This document shows positions 33,475 through 44,625 of a stretch of DNA of 64,000 nt, in pieces. The position numbers and the translations under genes were made by a program. The stretch comes from Vanessa cardui (taxonomy: Eukaryota > Arthropoda > Insecta > Lepidoptera > Nymphalidae): assembly GCF_905220365.1 (NCBI RefSeq), contig NC_061127.1, forward strand, positions 7,316,001 to 7,380,000, written 5' to 3'. Within the stretch, counting starts at the first letter, position 1. Each line of letters starts with the position of its first letter. The notes beneath the pieces were generated by a model. It was not told the origin of the DNA. It ran no database searches and was given only the letters and a program-made list of their open reading frames with translations.

Positions 33475-34676
33475 GACGTTTATTTTAATATTATAAGCAA
33501 AACAGAACATGTTATATGTGATATACTCGTGAATTGTGTAACTGCTAAAATATATATTATTATTACTATAAAGATTTGTATTAAAACTTGGTACTCTGTA
33601 ACTTTTATTATCTGTATTCATACGTGCAACGTATTATTAAGTTTGCGGGGAAATTTCGTCGAGACTCTAGACGAAGTATTCCAATGCATAGTAGATACGG
33701 CGGAGTTAAAAACTAGAAAACAAGTTTGTGCCGAGGAGACCAATTTACTAACATGCTCCTTCGATTTTTGTTTTCGATTCTAATCTCATCATATAAAAAA
33801 CTATAAATCGTGGACCCATATTATATACGTAAATCTTAGGTGTAGATTATAAATATTTATCTTCTTTACATAGTATAAAACAAAGTCGCTTACCTCTGCC
33901 TGTATGCTTAGATGTTTAAAATTACGCAACGGAATTTGATGTGTTTTTTTAATAGCTAGAATAATTCGAGAGGAAGGTTTTTGTATATAAAACATGGACA
34001 ATACAGTTCAAGTTTTATATACAAAAGTACAAATTCTGTAGAATATTTAGCATCAGTATTGCGACCGTAAGAGGCCAGGAGGGGGGGGGTGGCAAGCCTG
34101 ATCGTGGTATTGTATGGAACAATGTATTTAAATGCATTATGTAAAAATACTAAATAAAACTATTACATATATCGAAAAAACTGCTAAGCTTTTTTATTCT
34201 GTTCTTTTCGGTATATTTCATAGTTTAAATTATCTAAATTTACAATTCAGCTTTCATAGAGACATTAAGTGATGTCAACAAGATATTATGGGTATTAGGT
34301 AATCGGTTTCAATCAGCCTTTCAACTTTGTTGATATTTGATACTTTATCTTCGGTTTACAAATATTTGATTCGCTTTGTATACCATAATCTTGTTTGTGT
34401 TACAGTTGTGGATTTCAGAACACTGAAGTAAACATATAAACACAGTACCGATGCTAACAACACCCTATTACCCTATTACAAGTATATCATACAATGTTGA
34501 ATTGTGATCATAGAGTTTGTTCTTAATATTTTATTTTAGAAATTTACTATTACACAAAGTCTATATAATTAAACTGATTAAAAAAAAGTATCAATCTATG
34601 TAAATGCTGGTCAAATGCTACTTACTCCTCTTAAGAAGGATAAAAAGAAGCCAACTTTGTACCAACACATTTTATA
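33475..34676. other. Mostly unassigned; possible Ra fragment
   Basis: A short stretch at 33940-34005 resembles the inner part of the minus-strand Ra copy at 39685-39895. The open frame at 33529-33783 has a less AT-rich 3' half but no recognisable domain. Nothing else is identified. Confidence 0.35.
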
Positions 34677-34815
34677 GATAAATATATTGGACAACATCAC
34701 ATACATTACTCTGATCCCAAAGTTAGTAGCTAAAGCACTTGTGTTGTGGAAAATCAGAAGTAACGACGGACCACAAACACCCAGACCCAAGTTAAAATAG
34801 AAAAGTAATGAACTT
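34677..34815 (-). mobile_element. S3 tRNA-headed SINE, head missing
   Basis: The plus strand reads attggacaacatcacatac, then aagtaacgacgg and acaaacacccagacccaag, the reverse complement of the S3 body at 53400-53520. The tRNA-like head is absent. It is followed within about 15 bases by an S2 fragment. Confidence 0.68.
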
Positions 34816-34830
34816 TTTCTACATTTTACA

Positions 34831-34928
34831 TGGTGGCAGGGCTTTGTGCAAGTCTAGGTAGAAACAATCCACTCGTCATTTATTCTACCGCCTAGTAGCA
34901 ATAATTAGTATTAGTATTAGGGTGAGCG
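34831..34928 (+). repeat. S2 5'-end fragment
   Basis: Contains ggtggcagggctttgtgcaa and a worn attctaccgcc block, then the match ends. A 3'-truncated SINE-like copy must have been cut by later rearrangement. Confidence 0.6.
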
Positions 34929-35286
34929 TTGTTGTTGATTGCCGACCATCAAACAATGCCATTAAAAATATACGGTGCTTGTGTACGGAATTATTGATAC
35001 ATTTATTCAATAAAGGCTATTTAATAATCAATAGTTTCAGCGCTGAGGACTAGTCCATGACATCTCTAGCTATATGATATCAGTTCTAAAATCGTTAATT
35101 TCAAACTATAGTTTGTATTTTCCGTTAGCCTGTTGTATAATAAACTTACATACATGAAGTATCGAATAGCAAAGTTTATTTTAATATCTCTTGATAATAA
35201 TGCGGTGAGGGCAACGATGTAATGTTTCATTTGATTTAATTTTAATGGGTTAATTGCAGTCCTATTAAATATATATTTTAATATTA
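34929..35286. other. Unassigned AT-rich DNA
   Basis: Nothing recognisable. Confidence 0.5.
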
Positions 35287-35588
35287 TAACAACAACATTA
35301 GCCTGTAAATTCCCACTGCTGGGTTAAATGCCTCCTCTCCCTTTGAGAAGAAGGTTTGGAACATATTCCACCACACTGTTCCAATGTGGGTTGGTGGAAT
35401 AGACATGTGGCAGAATTTCTATGAAATCCGACACATGCAGGTTTCCTCACGATGTTTTCCTTCACCGCTGAGCACGAGATGAATTATAAAGACAAATTAA
35501 GCATCTGAATCAGCAGTGCTTGCCTGGGTTTGAACACGCAAACATCGGTTAAGATGCACGCGTTCTAACCACTGGGCCATCTCGACTC
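35287..35588 (-). mobile_element. S1 SINE, full-length
   Basis: A minus-strand S1 copy of the (GTT)n-tail subfamily with a complete head and body and few substitutions. I could not define a target duplication. Confidence 0.85.
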
Positions 35589-35606
35589 AACACATGACAG
35601 CAAACA

Positions 35607-35682
35607 CCCTAAAACGCGAGCAAAGTCACGGGTGACTACTAGTGAAGAATGAAAGGAATAAAGAAAGTAACAGCCTGTAATT
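35607..35682 (-). repeat. Rb terminus next to a scrap of S1 3' end
   Basis: acgcgagcaaagtcacgggt followed by gactactagt is the reverse complement of the Rb start, also seen at 55520-55548. At 35667-35682 gtaacagcctgtaa matches the last bases of S1. Both are small remnants. Confidence 0.4.
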
Positions 35683-35767
35683 ATTTACAGATATTTAGGC
35701 GTCTATTGGTCGTAGTCTTATACCGATAAGTTCAGTATATTTCAAGAGACCTGGACCAGAGAGGGTT

Positions 35768-35990
35768 GGCTGACACCGGCTCCAAATATAACAATAACTA
35801 TAACTACGTTATATAATCGTAAATCGACTTTTAAGTAGTCTAATATTTTTCATTTCATTTTACCTAGGAGGACTCTCAAAAATATGTTAAATATGCAATT
35901 ATTTTTATTACTTTTTAGTGCATTTTTATTTGTTTTAAAATAGTGTTTTGTTTGAAGTCGTTTTTTCTTTTTGTTAAAATTTTATTTATT
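35768..35990 (+). repeat. Rg 223-bp repeat, copy A
   Basis: Starts ggctgacacc and ends aattttatttatt. By hand count it differs from copy C (38461-38683) at 5 of 223 positions with no indel. Non-coding. Copies A and C point the same way; copy B is inverted. Confidence 0.85.
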
Positions 35991-36542
35991 ATCATTATAA
36001 CACAATGTTAGAATAAAGATAGATAAATATGTCTTAAATTTAAATGGTAATAGATATTATTTATATTACTCGAAAGCAAAATTTGATGACATATTATTTT
36101 TACTTGTGATATGTCTTGACTATATAGAGTCTAGTTCTAAGTATGAAATAAATATTCGTTATAATTTTAAAGCTTTAAGTGGAATTAGTTAACTATTCTA
36201 GAATGTTCTATTTTATGGGTCAAATTTATTTACATTGGTTTCAACATATAAACAGAACGAAATGGATAAGTTATTTAATATTCAGCAATTACAAGACTTA
36301 ATTTGAAACAAGTAAAACTTGGATGTTTGTCTTTTTGTTTTGCAAAAGATAAATTTTGAATGTAAATACGGAGCTTAATTAATATTTGATGTAACATTAG
36401 AAAGGGTTAAAACAACACTTTGATATGAATCTCTCAAATAAATTTAAGCTTAAAATTATTATTGTAGGTATTTAGTCTTAACTAACATAATATGTATCAA
36501 ATATTCTATATTGGAATTTAGGATTTATACTACAGATACACT
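35991..36542. other. Unassigned AT-rich DNA
   Basis: Nothing recognisable. Confidence 0.5.
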
Positions 36543-36828
36543 TTTTTATGGTATAGGTTGGCGGACGAGCACATGGGCCACTTGATGGAAAGTGGTCACC
36601 ATCACCCATAGACAATGACGCTGTAAGAAATATTAACTATTCCTTACATCGTCAACGTGCCACCAACCTTTGGAACTAGGATGTTATGTCCCTTGCGCCT
36701 GTAGTTACATTGGCTCACGCACCCTTCAAACCGGAACACAACAATATGAGTACTGTTATTTTGCGGTAGAATAACTGATGAGTGGGTGGTATCTACCCAG
36801 ACGAGCTTGCACAAGGCCCTGCCACCAA
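36543..36828 (-). mobile_element. S2 SINE-like element, full-length
   Basis: A minus-strand S2 copy, well preserved. The plus strand starts ttttttatggtataggttgg and ends with tgccaccaag. No target duplication is apparent. Confidence 0.85.
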
Positions 36829-37541
36829 GAAAAACCTTTATAGTATAACTAATGAGTGTATAATATTAAATAATGTATTGAATAATTGTGTTTTCTGAGA
36901 ATCAGGTATAAAAACCCATACGACGATTCCCGATCACCGAATTACAAATTATGTGCTTCTTGCGGCGTTGGAGGCACATCAAATATTAGATCTTAAATTA
37001 ACATTGTTATTTTCAACCGACTTCCAAAAGGAGGAGGTTATCAATTCGTCTGTATTTTTTTTTTTTTTTTTTTTTATGTTTGTTACCTCATAACTTTTCA
37101 CTGGGTGGACCGATTTTGATAATTTTTTTTTGTTTGAAAGGTAGTGCTTCCCGTGGGGTCCCATTTTTTTTTATTTTTTTCCGATGATGGTATCCATATG
37201 AAAACGACATAAGTCTTAAATTTGCAATATGTATGTGCGCGATAAATAGGTGAATAACTCAAAATTGGTTGGCACAATTTTGATGATTCTTTTAAAATTA
37301 TAAAGGACATACTTTAAGGGTAGATTGGTGAAAGTTTGGTAAGGTTCTGAGTATAGGATCCATGACAAATTAAGGGAACGGGAGGGAACGGAACAATTCT
37401 GAGGAGCACGTTAGCAATACTCGGTCGAATCTTTTATTTACGGGTTACTTGGATATTTAAATCATCTTCCGGAACGTGGTAATTGTCAAAAAAACGTGGT
37501 AGTTGTATTCATGTAATTGTCATAATCGAATATTATACTTA

Positions 37542-37783
37542 ACTAGCGACCCGCCCCGACTTCTCACGGGTGCAAAACTGATACTAAAGAATTTGTTTAT
37601 TTACGACATCACATTGCAAACTTCTAAAATTGTCAGTGTTTTCTTACTATATTGTTCATTTATTATATACACAAACCTTCCCCTTGAATCACACTATCTA
37701 TTAAAAAAAACAGCATCAAAATCCGTTGCGTAGTTTTAAAGATATAGGGACAGAGAAAGCGACTTTGTTTTATACTATATATT
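37542..37783 (+). repeat. Ra repeat nested in the composite element
   Basis: Starts ctagcgacccgccccgactt and ends with agagaaagcgactttg and ttttatactatata. The surrounding composite repeat appears to continue on both sides, so Ra is the younger insertion. Confidence 0.55.
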
Positions 37784-38099
37784 GACGGAACTCCTAAACG
37801 GCTTACAGTTAGGGTGCGATTTGGGGCAGAATTTCTTACTGTCTTTAATCGTATATCTTAAAAAGTTTTTTTTTTTACTGAGGTCGATTACAGCTCATTC
37901 GAGGGTGGTACCTTATAGTTTATGCCGCATGACGTATTAAAGCCGCATTTTCGAAAATCTATTTTTGCTTTATTCGAAAGTTTCTTTTGAAATTGTCCCC
38001 GAAGTAGTTTCTGATTCATATAAACGGTACTATAATAACGCTTAATCTATCCATATTAAAAAAAATGTTAGTCTTCATCAGCTTCACTTAAAATCAAAA

Positions 38100-38322
38100 A
38101 ATAAATAAAATTTTAACAAAAAGAAAAACCGACTTCAAACAAAACACTATTTTAAAACAAATAAAAATGTACTAAAAAGTAATAAAAATAATTGCACATT
38201 TAACATATTTTTGAGAGTCCTCCTAGGTAAAATGAAATGAAAAATATTAGACTACTAAAAAGTCGATTTACGATTATATAATGTAGTTATAATTATTCCT
38301 ATATTTGGAGTCGGTGTCAGCC
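38100..38322 (-). repeat. Rg 223-bp repeat, copy B (inverted)
   Basis: Reverse complement of copies A and C. By hand count it differs from copy C at 8 of 223 positions with no indel. With copy C it forms a long inverted repeat. Confidence 0.85.
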
Positions 38323-38460
38323 AACCTACACTATATCTGTCAAAAAACAATACGAGAATACTTTAAATATGTTTCTTACAAATTACCTTTTATACGATAT
38401 TATACTGGGTCAATCAAGAGGCTCGTATCGCTTCTTTTGATTGTTGAAGCGTGTACCCGT

Positions 38461-38683
38461 GGCTGACACCAGCTCCAAATATAACAATAACTATAACTAC
38501 GTTATATAATCGTAAATCGACTTTTAAGTAGTCTAGTATTTTTCATTTCATTTTACCTAGGAGGACTCTCAAAAATATGTTAAATGTGCAATTATTTTTA
38601 TTACTTTTTAGTACATTTTTATTTGTTTTAAAATAGTGTTTTGTTTGAAGTCGGTTTTTCTTTTTGTTAAAATTTTATTTATT
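38461..38683 (+). repeat. Rg 223-bp repeat, copy C
   Basis: Direct relative of copy A and inverted partner of copy B, 138 bp from B. A transcript across 38100-38683 could fold into a stem of more than 200 bp. Confidence 0.85.
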
Positions 38684-38739
38684 AATAATAAAAGTCAGCT
38701 CAATATTTTGTCATATATTTTGTTATATCATATTATCTA

Positions 38740-38850
38740 CAGATGTTTTGTTCACGAGACTGAAGTTTGCGGATAGATGTTTACGAGCTCCACTAAATAA
38801 AAATAAAAAAAAAACATGGTAAATATCCCGTATTAAATAACTCCAAATAG
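38740..38850 (+). repeat. Rf repeat fragment
   Basis: Contains gagctccac and acatggtaaatatcccgta, shared with 8575-8665. Confidence 0.4.
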
Positions 38851-39384
38851 TGTCCAATCACTGTGGTAACGATGAAACGGAACTTATGAAATATTTATTT
38901 ACCCGATTCGAGCTCAAGGATCATCACTATGAACAAGTCAATACCAAGGAGGTTTTAAGGATATTAAACCTTCAAATGACATTTATGTAGAAGAGTCTGG
39001 AAGGTGAATCCAATATACACATAAGCCTTTATAATAATACCACAAGAGATGTGACGTTGTCGTTCACGGTAGCAGGAAGCTGTTATCGCTACTTATCTAC
39101 AGGAAATATGAGCCTTTGTGATTTTATTCCATAGTATAATTTTGCTGTACTTTCTCTTTCATTATAGAAAAATATTCTTTAGCTTTCAGAGTAATAAAAA
39201 CATTATATTCTAGTGTGACGTAAAGGTTGAAACTTAACCTTTTAAATATTAACGATTCGAGTGTTAAAAATAAAACCGCCACAAGACCGAATCCAAGCGA
39301 CCGAATTTATTATTAATGCCATTACCATCTCTACTTGCGTTTTACACAATCATCACTACATCTTATAAAACATAGTCGCTTTCT
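38851..39384. other. Unassigned AT-rich DNA
   Basis: Nothing recognisable. Confidence 0.5.
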
Positions 39385-39665
39385 CAAAGTCAAAGTCAAA
39401 ACCTTTATTCAAAATAGAAGTGTTTACACTTTCTTATTGATTGTCGAAAATCTACCACCGATTCGAAATATAATACCTCAGACCTGAGAAGAACCGGCGA
39501 AAGAAACTCAGCGGGATTTTTTTTTATAATGTCAATTTATAATTTACAACAATAAACATATTCTTGTTATTTGAAACAGCCTGGAGGCGATCATCTCATT
39601 CCCAAGGTGTGCCGTCAACTAGAAAGTCATTAGTGCTGCAATATCCTTTAGCACACTTTTGAATT
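39385..39665 (+). repeat. Rc-related repeat (second subfamily)
   Basis: Starts with caaagtcaaagtcaaaacc, then taccaccgattcg and gagaagaaccggcgaaagaa, so it is related to Rc. It differs in having aactcagcgggatt and a longer 3' part ending near ctttagcacacttttgaa. Non-coding. Confidence 0.5.
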
Positions 39666-39684
39666 TTATAATTGATTGATTGAT

Positions 39685-39895
39685 TTCTCTATCCCTATAT
39701 CCCTATTTATGCTTCTATATTTAAAACTACGCAACAGATTTTTTTAAAAGATAGATTGATTCGAAAAGAAGGTTTTTTATATATATTAAATGGACAATTT
39801 AGTACAAAAAATAGTGATAATTTTAGTAGTTTCCACTGTGGTGTCATTTTATTGCACCCGTGCGAAGCTGGGGCGTTTCGCTAGTTATTTTATTA
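39685..39895 (-). repeat. Ra repeat, inverted
   Basis: The plus strand ends cacccgtgcgaagctggggc and gtttcgctag, the reverse complement of the Ra start; its 5' side reads ccctatttatgctt, the reverse of the Ra end. Confidence 0.55.
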
Positions 39896-40417
39896 TAGAT
39901 TGGTGAGTTTGAAGGCAGGAGGAAGATTCTGTTGATTCTCTTTGCAAAATAAACATGAAACTCATCGTAAAACACGGACGTGAAATGATAGATCGTGATA
40001 GCGTCGCATCGCTAACTATAACAGATAATTAAAACTTTATAAATATACTCGCAGCTACATATCATAGTATCATCGTTAATCGGTTATCAATATTTAATAC
40101 ATGAGTTAGAGTTAGTTAGAATAGTATAGTAGCACATTTTTCTGTTGCTGAAAAAAAGAATTGATGTTATTTTAGCCGTTTAGGTTTCACGGGTATATGT
40201 AAAACCTTCTGATCGAAGAACGAACATTTAAAGACAAATTCCATGGCACAGGCTGGGAAAATTAAAAGTCTCTCCTTTTCTATACAAATAAGCCTTACTC
40301 TTGAATCACTCAATTTATTAATGAAGGTCGCATTCAAATCAGTTGGGTAGTTTGCGATCTACGTAGGCAGCATCTTTCTTTCGTCTTTGTTTAAAAAATC
40401 GGAATTAAAAAAAATCT
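39896..40417. other. Unassigned AT-rich DNA
   Basis: Nothing recognisable. Confidence 0.5.
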
Positions 40418-40563
40418 ACAACAACAAAACAACAACAACAACAGCCTGTAAATTCCCACTGCTGGGCTAAAGGCCTCCTCCATATCAAATCATTTTAAAG
40501 AAATTCTGCCACATGTGTATTCCACCAACCCGATTGGAACAGCGCGGCGGAATATGTTTCAAA
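40418..40563. mobile_element. S1 SINE with internal inversion
   Basis: Positions 40435-40482 are an S1 3' end in minus orientation (acagcctgtaaattccc, ctgctgggctaaaggcctcc). After a 15-20-base junction, 40498-40563 is the adjacent upstream part of S1 in plus orientation (aaattctgccacatgtg, ccaaccc, ggcggaatatg). The two parts are neighbours in the consensus but point in opposite directions, as produced by twin priming during LINE-driven insertion. Confidence 0.7.
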
Positions 40564-40864
40564 GATTTACTAGATACACATCTATGCTTAAAACTAAATG
40601 TAACATTTTGATTTAAAAAAAAGTTACATGAAGTGAGATTATCGATAGACAGCCAGCTCTTCCAGGACAATATTATTCAGAGGCTGATTGTAAAATCAAT
40701 GTGTGATAAAAGTCAATGGATTTTTTTTTAAATATTAAAACTATTACACTATTTCCTTGTTTAGAGAATTTACTCCATCGCGTTTATAGTTTTGTAGAAC
40801 ATATTTCCTAGGCGTGTGATTAAAATGCAAATAGTATAAAAAGCCGGAAACAATCGCTAATGGA

Positions 40865-40985
40865 AATGGTATTTCATTGGAGTTTTCTGGCCGTTTTCCT
40901 CTACCACCAAACACGACTTGAATTATAAACGCAAATTAGGCATTTTACATTTCAGTGTTCCTTATAGGATCTGAAACCAATGAAA
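40865..40985 (-). repeat. Degraded S1 body fragment
   Basis: The plus strand reads gttttcctctaccaccaaac, cttgaattataaacgcaaatt and a worn tcagtgttcc block, matching the reverse complement of the S1 middle. Confidence 0.45.
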
Positions 40986-42109
40986 TTATATCAATGTAAT
41001 AGTAAATTCAAAAAATAATTTCATAATTTTTTGAATAAATTATTTTTACTAATTTTATATGAAAATACGAGTGATTTGTAAAAATATTTGTATGAATAAG
41101 TTAGATAAACGATTCATAAAGTTCGAAAAGGTCATATTTACTTAATCCAAGTGTGTAGATACTACGAAGTCGTAGGTGAAGAGCGGTAAAGTGTAAAGTC
41201 AAATAGACAAAGGGGGTGAGGTAGAGGGGGAAGCAAAGAAAACATTAAATATACTAAGAAACATGCACGTATGTCTTTGTGGGGCTTCCTTGTACTTACG
41301 TGTTTAATATCACAAGTAGCAAGCAAAGGTGTTGTTCTTATTTCATTTCGAATTCTACATTCAAAACTAATTGCGCGCTAACTCTTTTCTTTTCAAGACA
41401 TTGAAAAAGGACATGAAAATTCTGAAAACTGACATTTGTATAAGTGATTTCTGATTTAGTCGGCGTACCGCGCGGGAGGATATGTTGCATGGGCAAGATC
41501 CTGCAGCCTTTCTGTTCAGTGCCAAAGACGACCATCGGTGTGTTAGTCAAACCCAGGATTTATCCCTCTATAAGCTTCTTAGCTTCTTGAAGATTTCCTT
41601 GCGTGAAAATAAAATACATCTCAGTGTAATCAGTTGTACGTGGGTAAGAATAAGTAAGAAAATTAAAGCGTTTCTCAATTATTGTACATATGATTGTATG
41701 TATTCATTTGCAAATAACACAAGAGATAATTATGTCTATATGTTACGCACTCATGCACTCAGCAAATCAATATTTATTGAAAGGAAATACATAAAATGTA
41801 GGTGCTTAAAATAATCGGATGTAATATCACAATTAATTCCAAAGAAAACTTTACCGATAAATTGAAATGTATAACAAGAACAAATATCAATCTTGGAAAA
41901 TAAAGTTGTAATCGATGGAAAATACCTTCAGCAATAAATGTTTTCTTATAAAACAATTTAACCGCAAACTTAAGAACACGTATGATGGAGACTCGAGTTT
42001 TGTTTTATTGCTTGCTATTGGAATTCTTTGCAATACATTTCTCTTTATATTTGTTCTTTTGAATTATTGAAAATATAACTAGCTTCCCGACTTTGTCCAG
42101 CTTTCATTA
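40986..42109. other. Mostly unassigned DNA
   Basis: A less AT-rich stretch at 41440-41600 carries a minus-strand frame (41338-41550) without a recognisable family. No repeat is identified. Confidence 0.35.
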
Positions 42110-42310
42110 ATGTTGTATTTGGAGATGTTTTCTATACTAATATAAATAGGGAATTGGTTAGTTTGTGTGATCCAATTCAAAAAAATATTTGATGTGATTT
42201 TCAAAAGCTACATCATTCATTAGTGCTATAGTGTATAAATTATATTTGTATGATATCCGTATATTTGTATGTAACCGGGCGCAGGTAGGGCGGCTAGTGT
42301 TTATATATAT
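42110..42310 (-). repeat. Probable Ra-related or similar repeat
   Basis: The plus strand ends aaccgggcgcaggtagggcg and gctagtgtt, which resembles the reverse of the gcgacccgcc start of Ra-type repeats. The rest is too diverged to assign. Confidence 0.3.
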
Positions 42311-43404
42311 GTATATATAATATAGGCTAATATAATAATAACTCTTATTTAATGTGAATCCATAATAATTTATTTTAAATCAGTTGAGGCGTCTGATCGT
42401 GATATTTTTAAAACTTTTAATGGAAATTTAATAAATTATTTCGAAGTACGAATAAATTTACTATTGAGTCAGTAAACATTTCAATGATTTATATCTTATT
42501 ACTATTTTCCTCAAAACTTCAAGGGGAAATGAAATGAAAAGCCCGAGTGATGAATCGCTCCAGACGAGATCGAGTGTGGTTGAGAAAAACCACTTGTATT
42601 TGTTATTTTAAAAGAACGTGTTATTTTTATCTCAACCTTTCAATTTTAAGGAATTTCTTGTTAAATAATAAAATTAATATAGAAGAGGAAATCATTTCAA
42701 AAAGTAAACAATTGAAATTTTACAATTATAACTGAAATATATTTAAATTCAAATCTAAAAAAAAAACATTTTTAGGACGTCTGGTTAAAATCTTTCAAAT
42801 GATTGCTCTACTCTAGAGAGTAAATGTTTTATATTTATATTATTTTTTTCTAAAAATATTTCCAGCAGCAAACATCAACAATATACCTAATAAGGAAGCA
42901 AAGATATTTGATGTTTAACTTAACAGTAAAATATAGAAAAATAACTTATAAATTTAAAAGCATTTTATGTGTACATTTAAATAAAATTGTAATATATAAA
43001 TTGTAATTGTACATCTCCGTATCACTTTATGACACTAAACGATCAAGTACTTAGTCGACCTTCCAGTTATTTTTTACAGAATAGAAGCCTCAATAAAATT
43101 ATAACAAAATGAACTTATAGTAGACTATTGTGAATAGTTTAATGTAAGCAAATATTTAAAGATACTTTCATTTCACTCTGAGTAACGAAATTGCTGTAAC
43201 GTTGAATAAATATTTAACATACGTCGAAAGTGTAAGCGACTTTTAAAAATTAACATAAATCATTAATATATTTTTATACTTGTTATTTGTTTAATGTTAA
43301 CATTAGTATAATTTAAACAATAATTATATTTCTCATGACAAACAATTAGCACGACTAGTCATTTAAGTTGGGAAGTAAAAAGAAAATTGTATGATTTTTC
43401 GTAA
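42311..43404. other. Unassigned AT-rich DNA
   Basis: Nothing recognisable. Confidence 0.5.
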
Positions 43405-43616
43405 GATATTCGTAAGATAGCCTGTCCCTCGTTGGACTCTGGCCAGCTCTCGTTTTAAGAAGAAATTTTGGAGCTAATTCTATAATGTGGCAGAATTTCA
43501 TTAAAATTAACACATCACAAGTAAATATGCATATAGGTTTTCTCATAATGTTCTCCCTCAAAACCGAGTACGAGATCAAATATAAAGTACAAACTAAACA
43601 CATGCTATCTCGGCTC
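43405..43616 (-). repeat. Degraded S1 copy
   Basis: On the plus strand atgtggcagaatttcatt, gttttctcataatgttctcc and gagtacgagatc follow the reverse complement of the S1 middle, with a trace of the head (atctcggctc). Highly diverged. Confidence 0.55.
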
Positions 43617-44121
43617 ATTGTAATTATACATTTAACTTTATTTATATGTATTTGTGTATTATTGGTAATGACACCTACAAAGGTAAGAAACCCCTCTTAA
43701 TGCACCTGTACATTATAAAATAACCTGTAAATTAACAGTTCTGTTCCATTGCCTAATAAATAATGTTTAATATAGATTTTGTTCATGAAATACATTCAAC
43801 AGGTGTTTATTATTAAATTAAACTACATCTTGTCAGTAATTATTTTAAATTAAATTTAATAACAATTATGCTTACACTGTGACCATACACCACTACCGGT
43901 CCCGTTTTTGATTTATGTATGCCACTATAACGAAGATGTCTAGGTTCAGGTGCTCGCTAAATCACATTCTGCAGCTGTAACAACACAGGGGTTACCTTCA
44001 AATCATTCGATACAAGTACATAACCCATGGGGATCACTTTCGTCAACGTTCTTTTAACATCTACAGCTTATAATTTATTAAGTGGGTGTTTTATGCGTCT
44101 GACTCGTTATTCTAATATCAT
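43617..44121. other. Unassigned DNA
   Basis: Nothing recognisable. Confidence 0.5.
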
Positions 44122-44132
44122 CTTATAAATCC

Positions 44133-44409
44133 GAGATGGCCCAGTGGTTAGAACACGTGCATCTTAACCGATGATTTCGGGTTCAAACCCAGGCAAGCAC
44201 CACTATATATATATGTGCTTAATTTGTGTTTATAATTCATCTCGTGCTCGGCGGAAACCTGCATGTGTCTAATTTCATTGAAATTCTGCCACATATGCAT
44301 TCCACCAACCTACATTGGAACAGCGTGGTGAAATATGTTCCAAGCCCTCTCCTTAATGAGAGAGGAGGCTATTAGCCCCGCAGTGGGATGTTTACAGGCT
44401 GTTACTTTA
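44133..44409 (+). mobile_element. S1 SINE inserted at the edge of a LINE-tail-like repeat
   Basis: A plus-strand S1 copy of the GTTACTTTACTT-tail subfamily with a clear tRNA-like head (gagatggcccagtggttaga, gggttcaaaccc). It lacks a short part of the middle (after ctcggcgg). Flanks are cttataaatcc (44122-44132) and cttatagatcc (44410-44420), an 11-bp duplication with one mismatch. Confidence 0.82.
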
Positions 44410-44625
44410 CTTATAGATCCCGAGGATTGAAATCCCAAGTCAGGTCAAACACCTACTCTGGAAGTTGGAAGTGTCTATACCCCAGTGCCTTGGAAAGCAT
44501 GAAAACCGTCGGTCGGATTTGACGTCCCATCGGATTATGCTTATGATTATGTGCATCTGTGCAGTATAGTATCCTCTGCCTTGAGATTACCATTGTGAAT
44601 GAAATGAAAATGAATGAAATAAGAT
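44410..44625 (+). repeat. Probable RTE-type LINE 3' tail
   Basis: Contains gatcccgaggattgaaatcc, gtgccttggaaagcatg, gtcccatcggattatg and gtgcatctgtgcagtatag, ending in a (GAATGAAAT)-like run. I recall this order from lepidopteran RTE 3' ends; that is memory, not a search. No coding part remains. Confidence 0.4.

Larger units (their letters stand above)
37004..38683 (+). mobile_element. Composite dispersed repeat with nested Ra and inverted Rg arms
   Basis: The left end contains ttttcaaccgacttccaaaa; the right end, read in reverse, contains gaaaaaccgacttcaaac, so the two ends share an accgactt(c)caaa motif in inverted orientation. I recognise the left part (ggaggaggttatcaattcg, then ttcccgtggggtcccat) as a very common lepidopteran repeat, from memory. 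An Ra copy is inserted at 37542-37783. The right 600 bp consist of two inverted Rg copies around a 138-bp spacer. No transposase frame remains. The class is unknown; treating the whole interval as one element is inference. Confidence 0.45.

Noticed and set aside
33529..33783. Plus-strand frame with a coding-like 3' half (VETLDEVFQCIVDTAEL)
   Set aside because: No clear splice sites or known family; not strong enough for a gene call.
32509..35588. Possible CRISPR-like or tandem array from repeated similar blocks
   Set aside because: The blocks are dispersed SINE copies in both orientations with their own duplications, not regular repeats and spacers.
41338..41550. Minus-strand frame with a less AT-rich 5' half (TPMVVFGTEQKGCRIL)
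   Set aside because: A stop lies just upstream, no convincing acceptor site flanks it and I recognise no family; it may be a host exon but cannot be supported.
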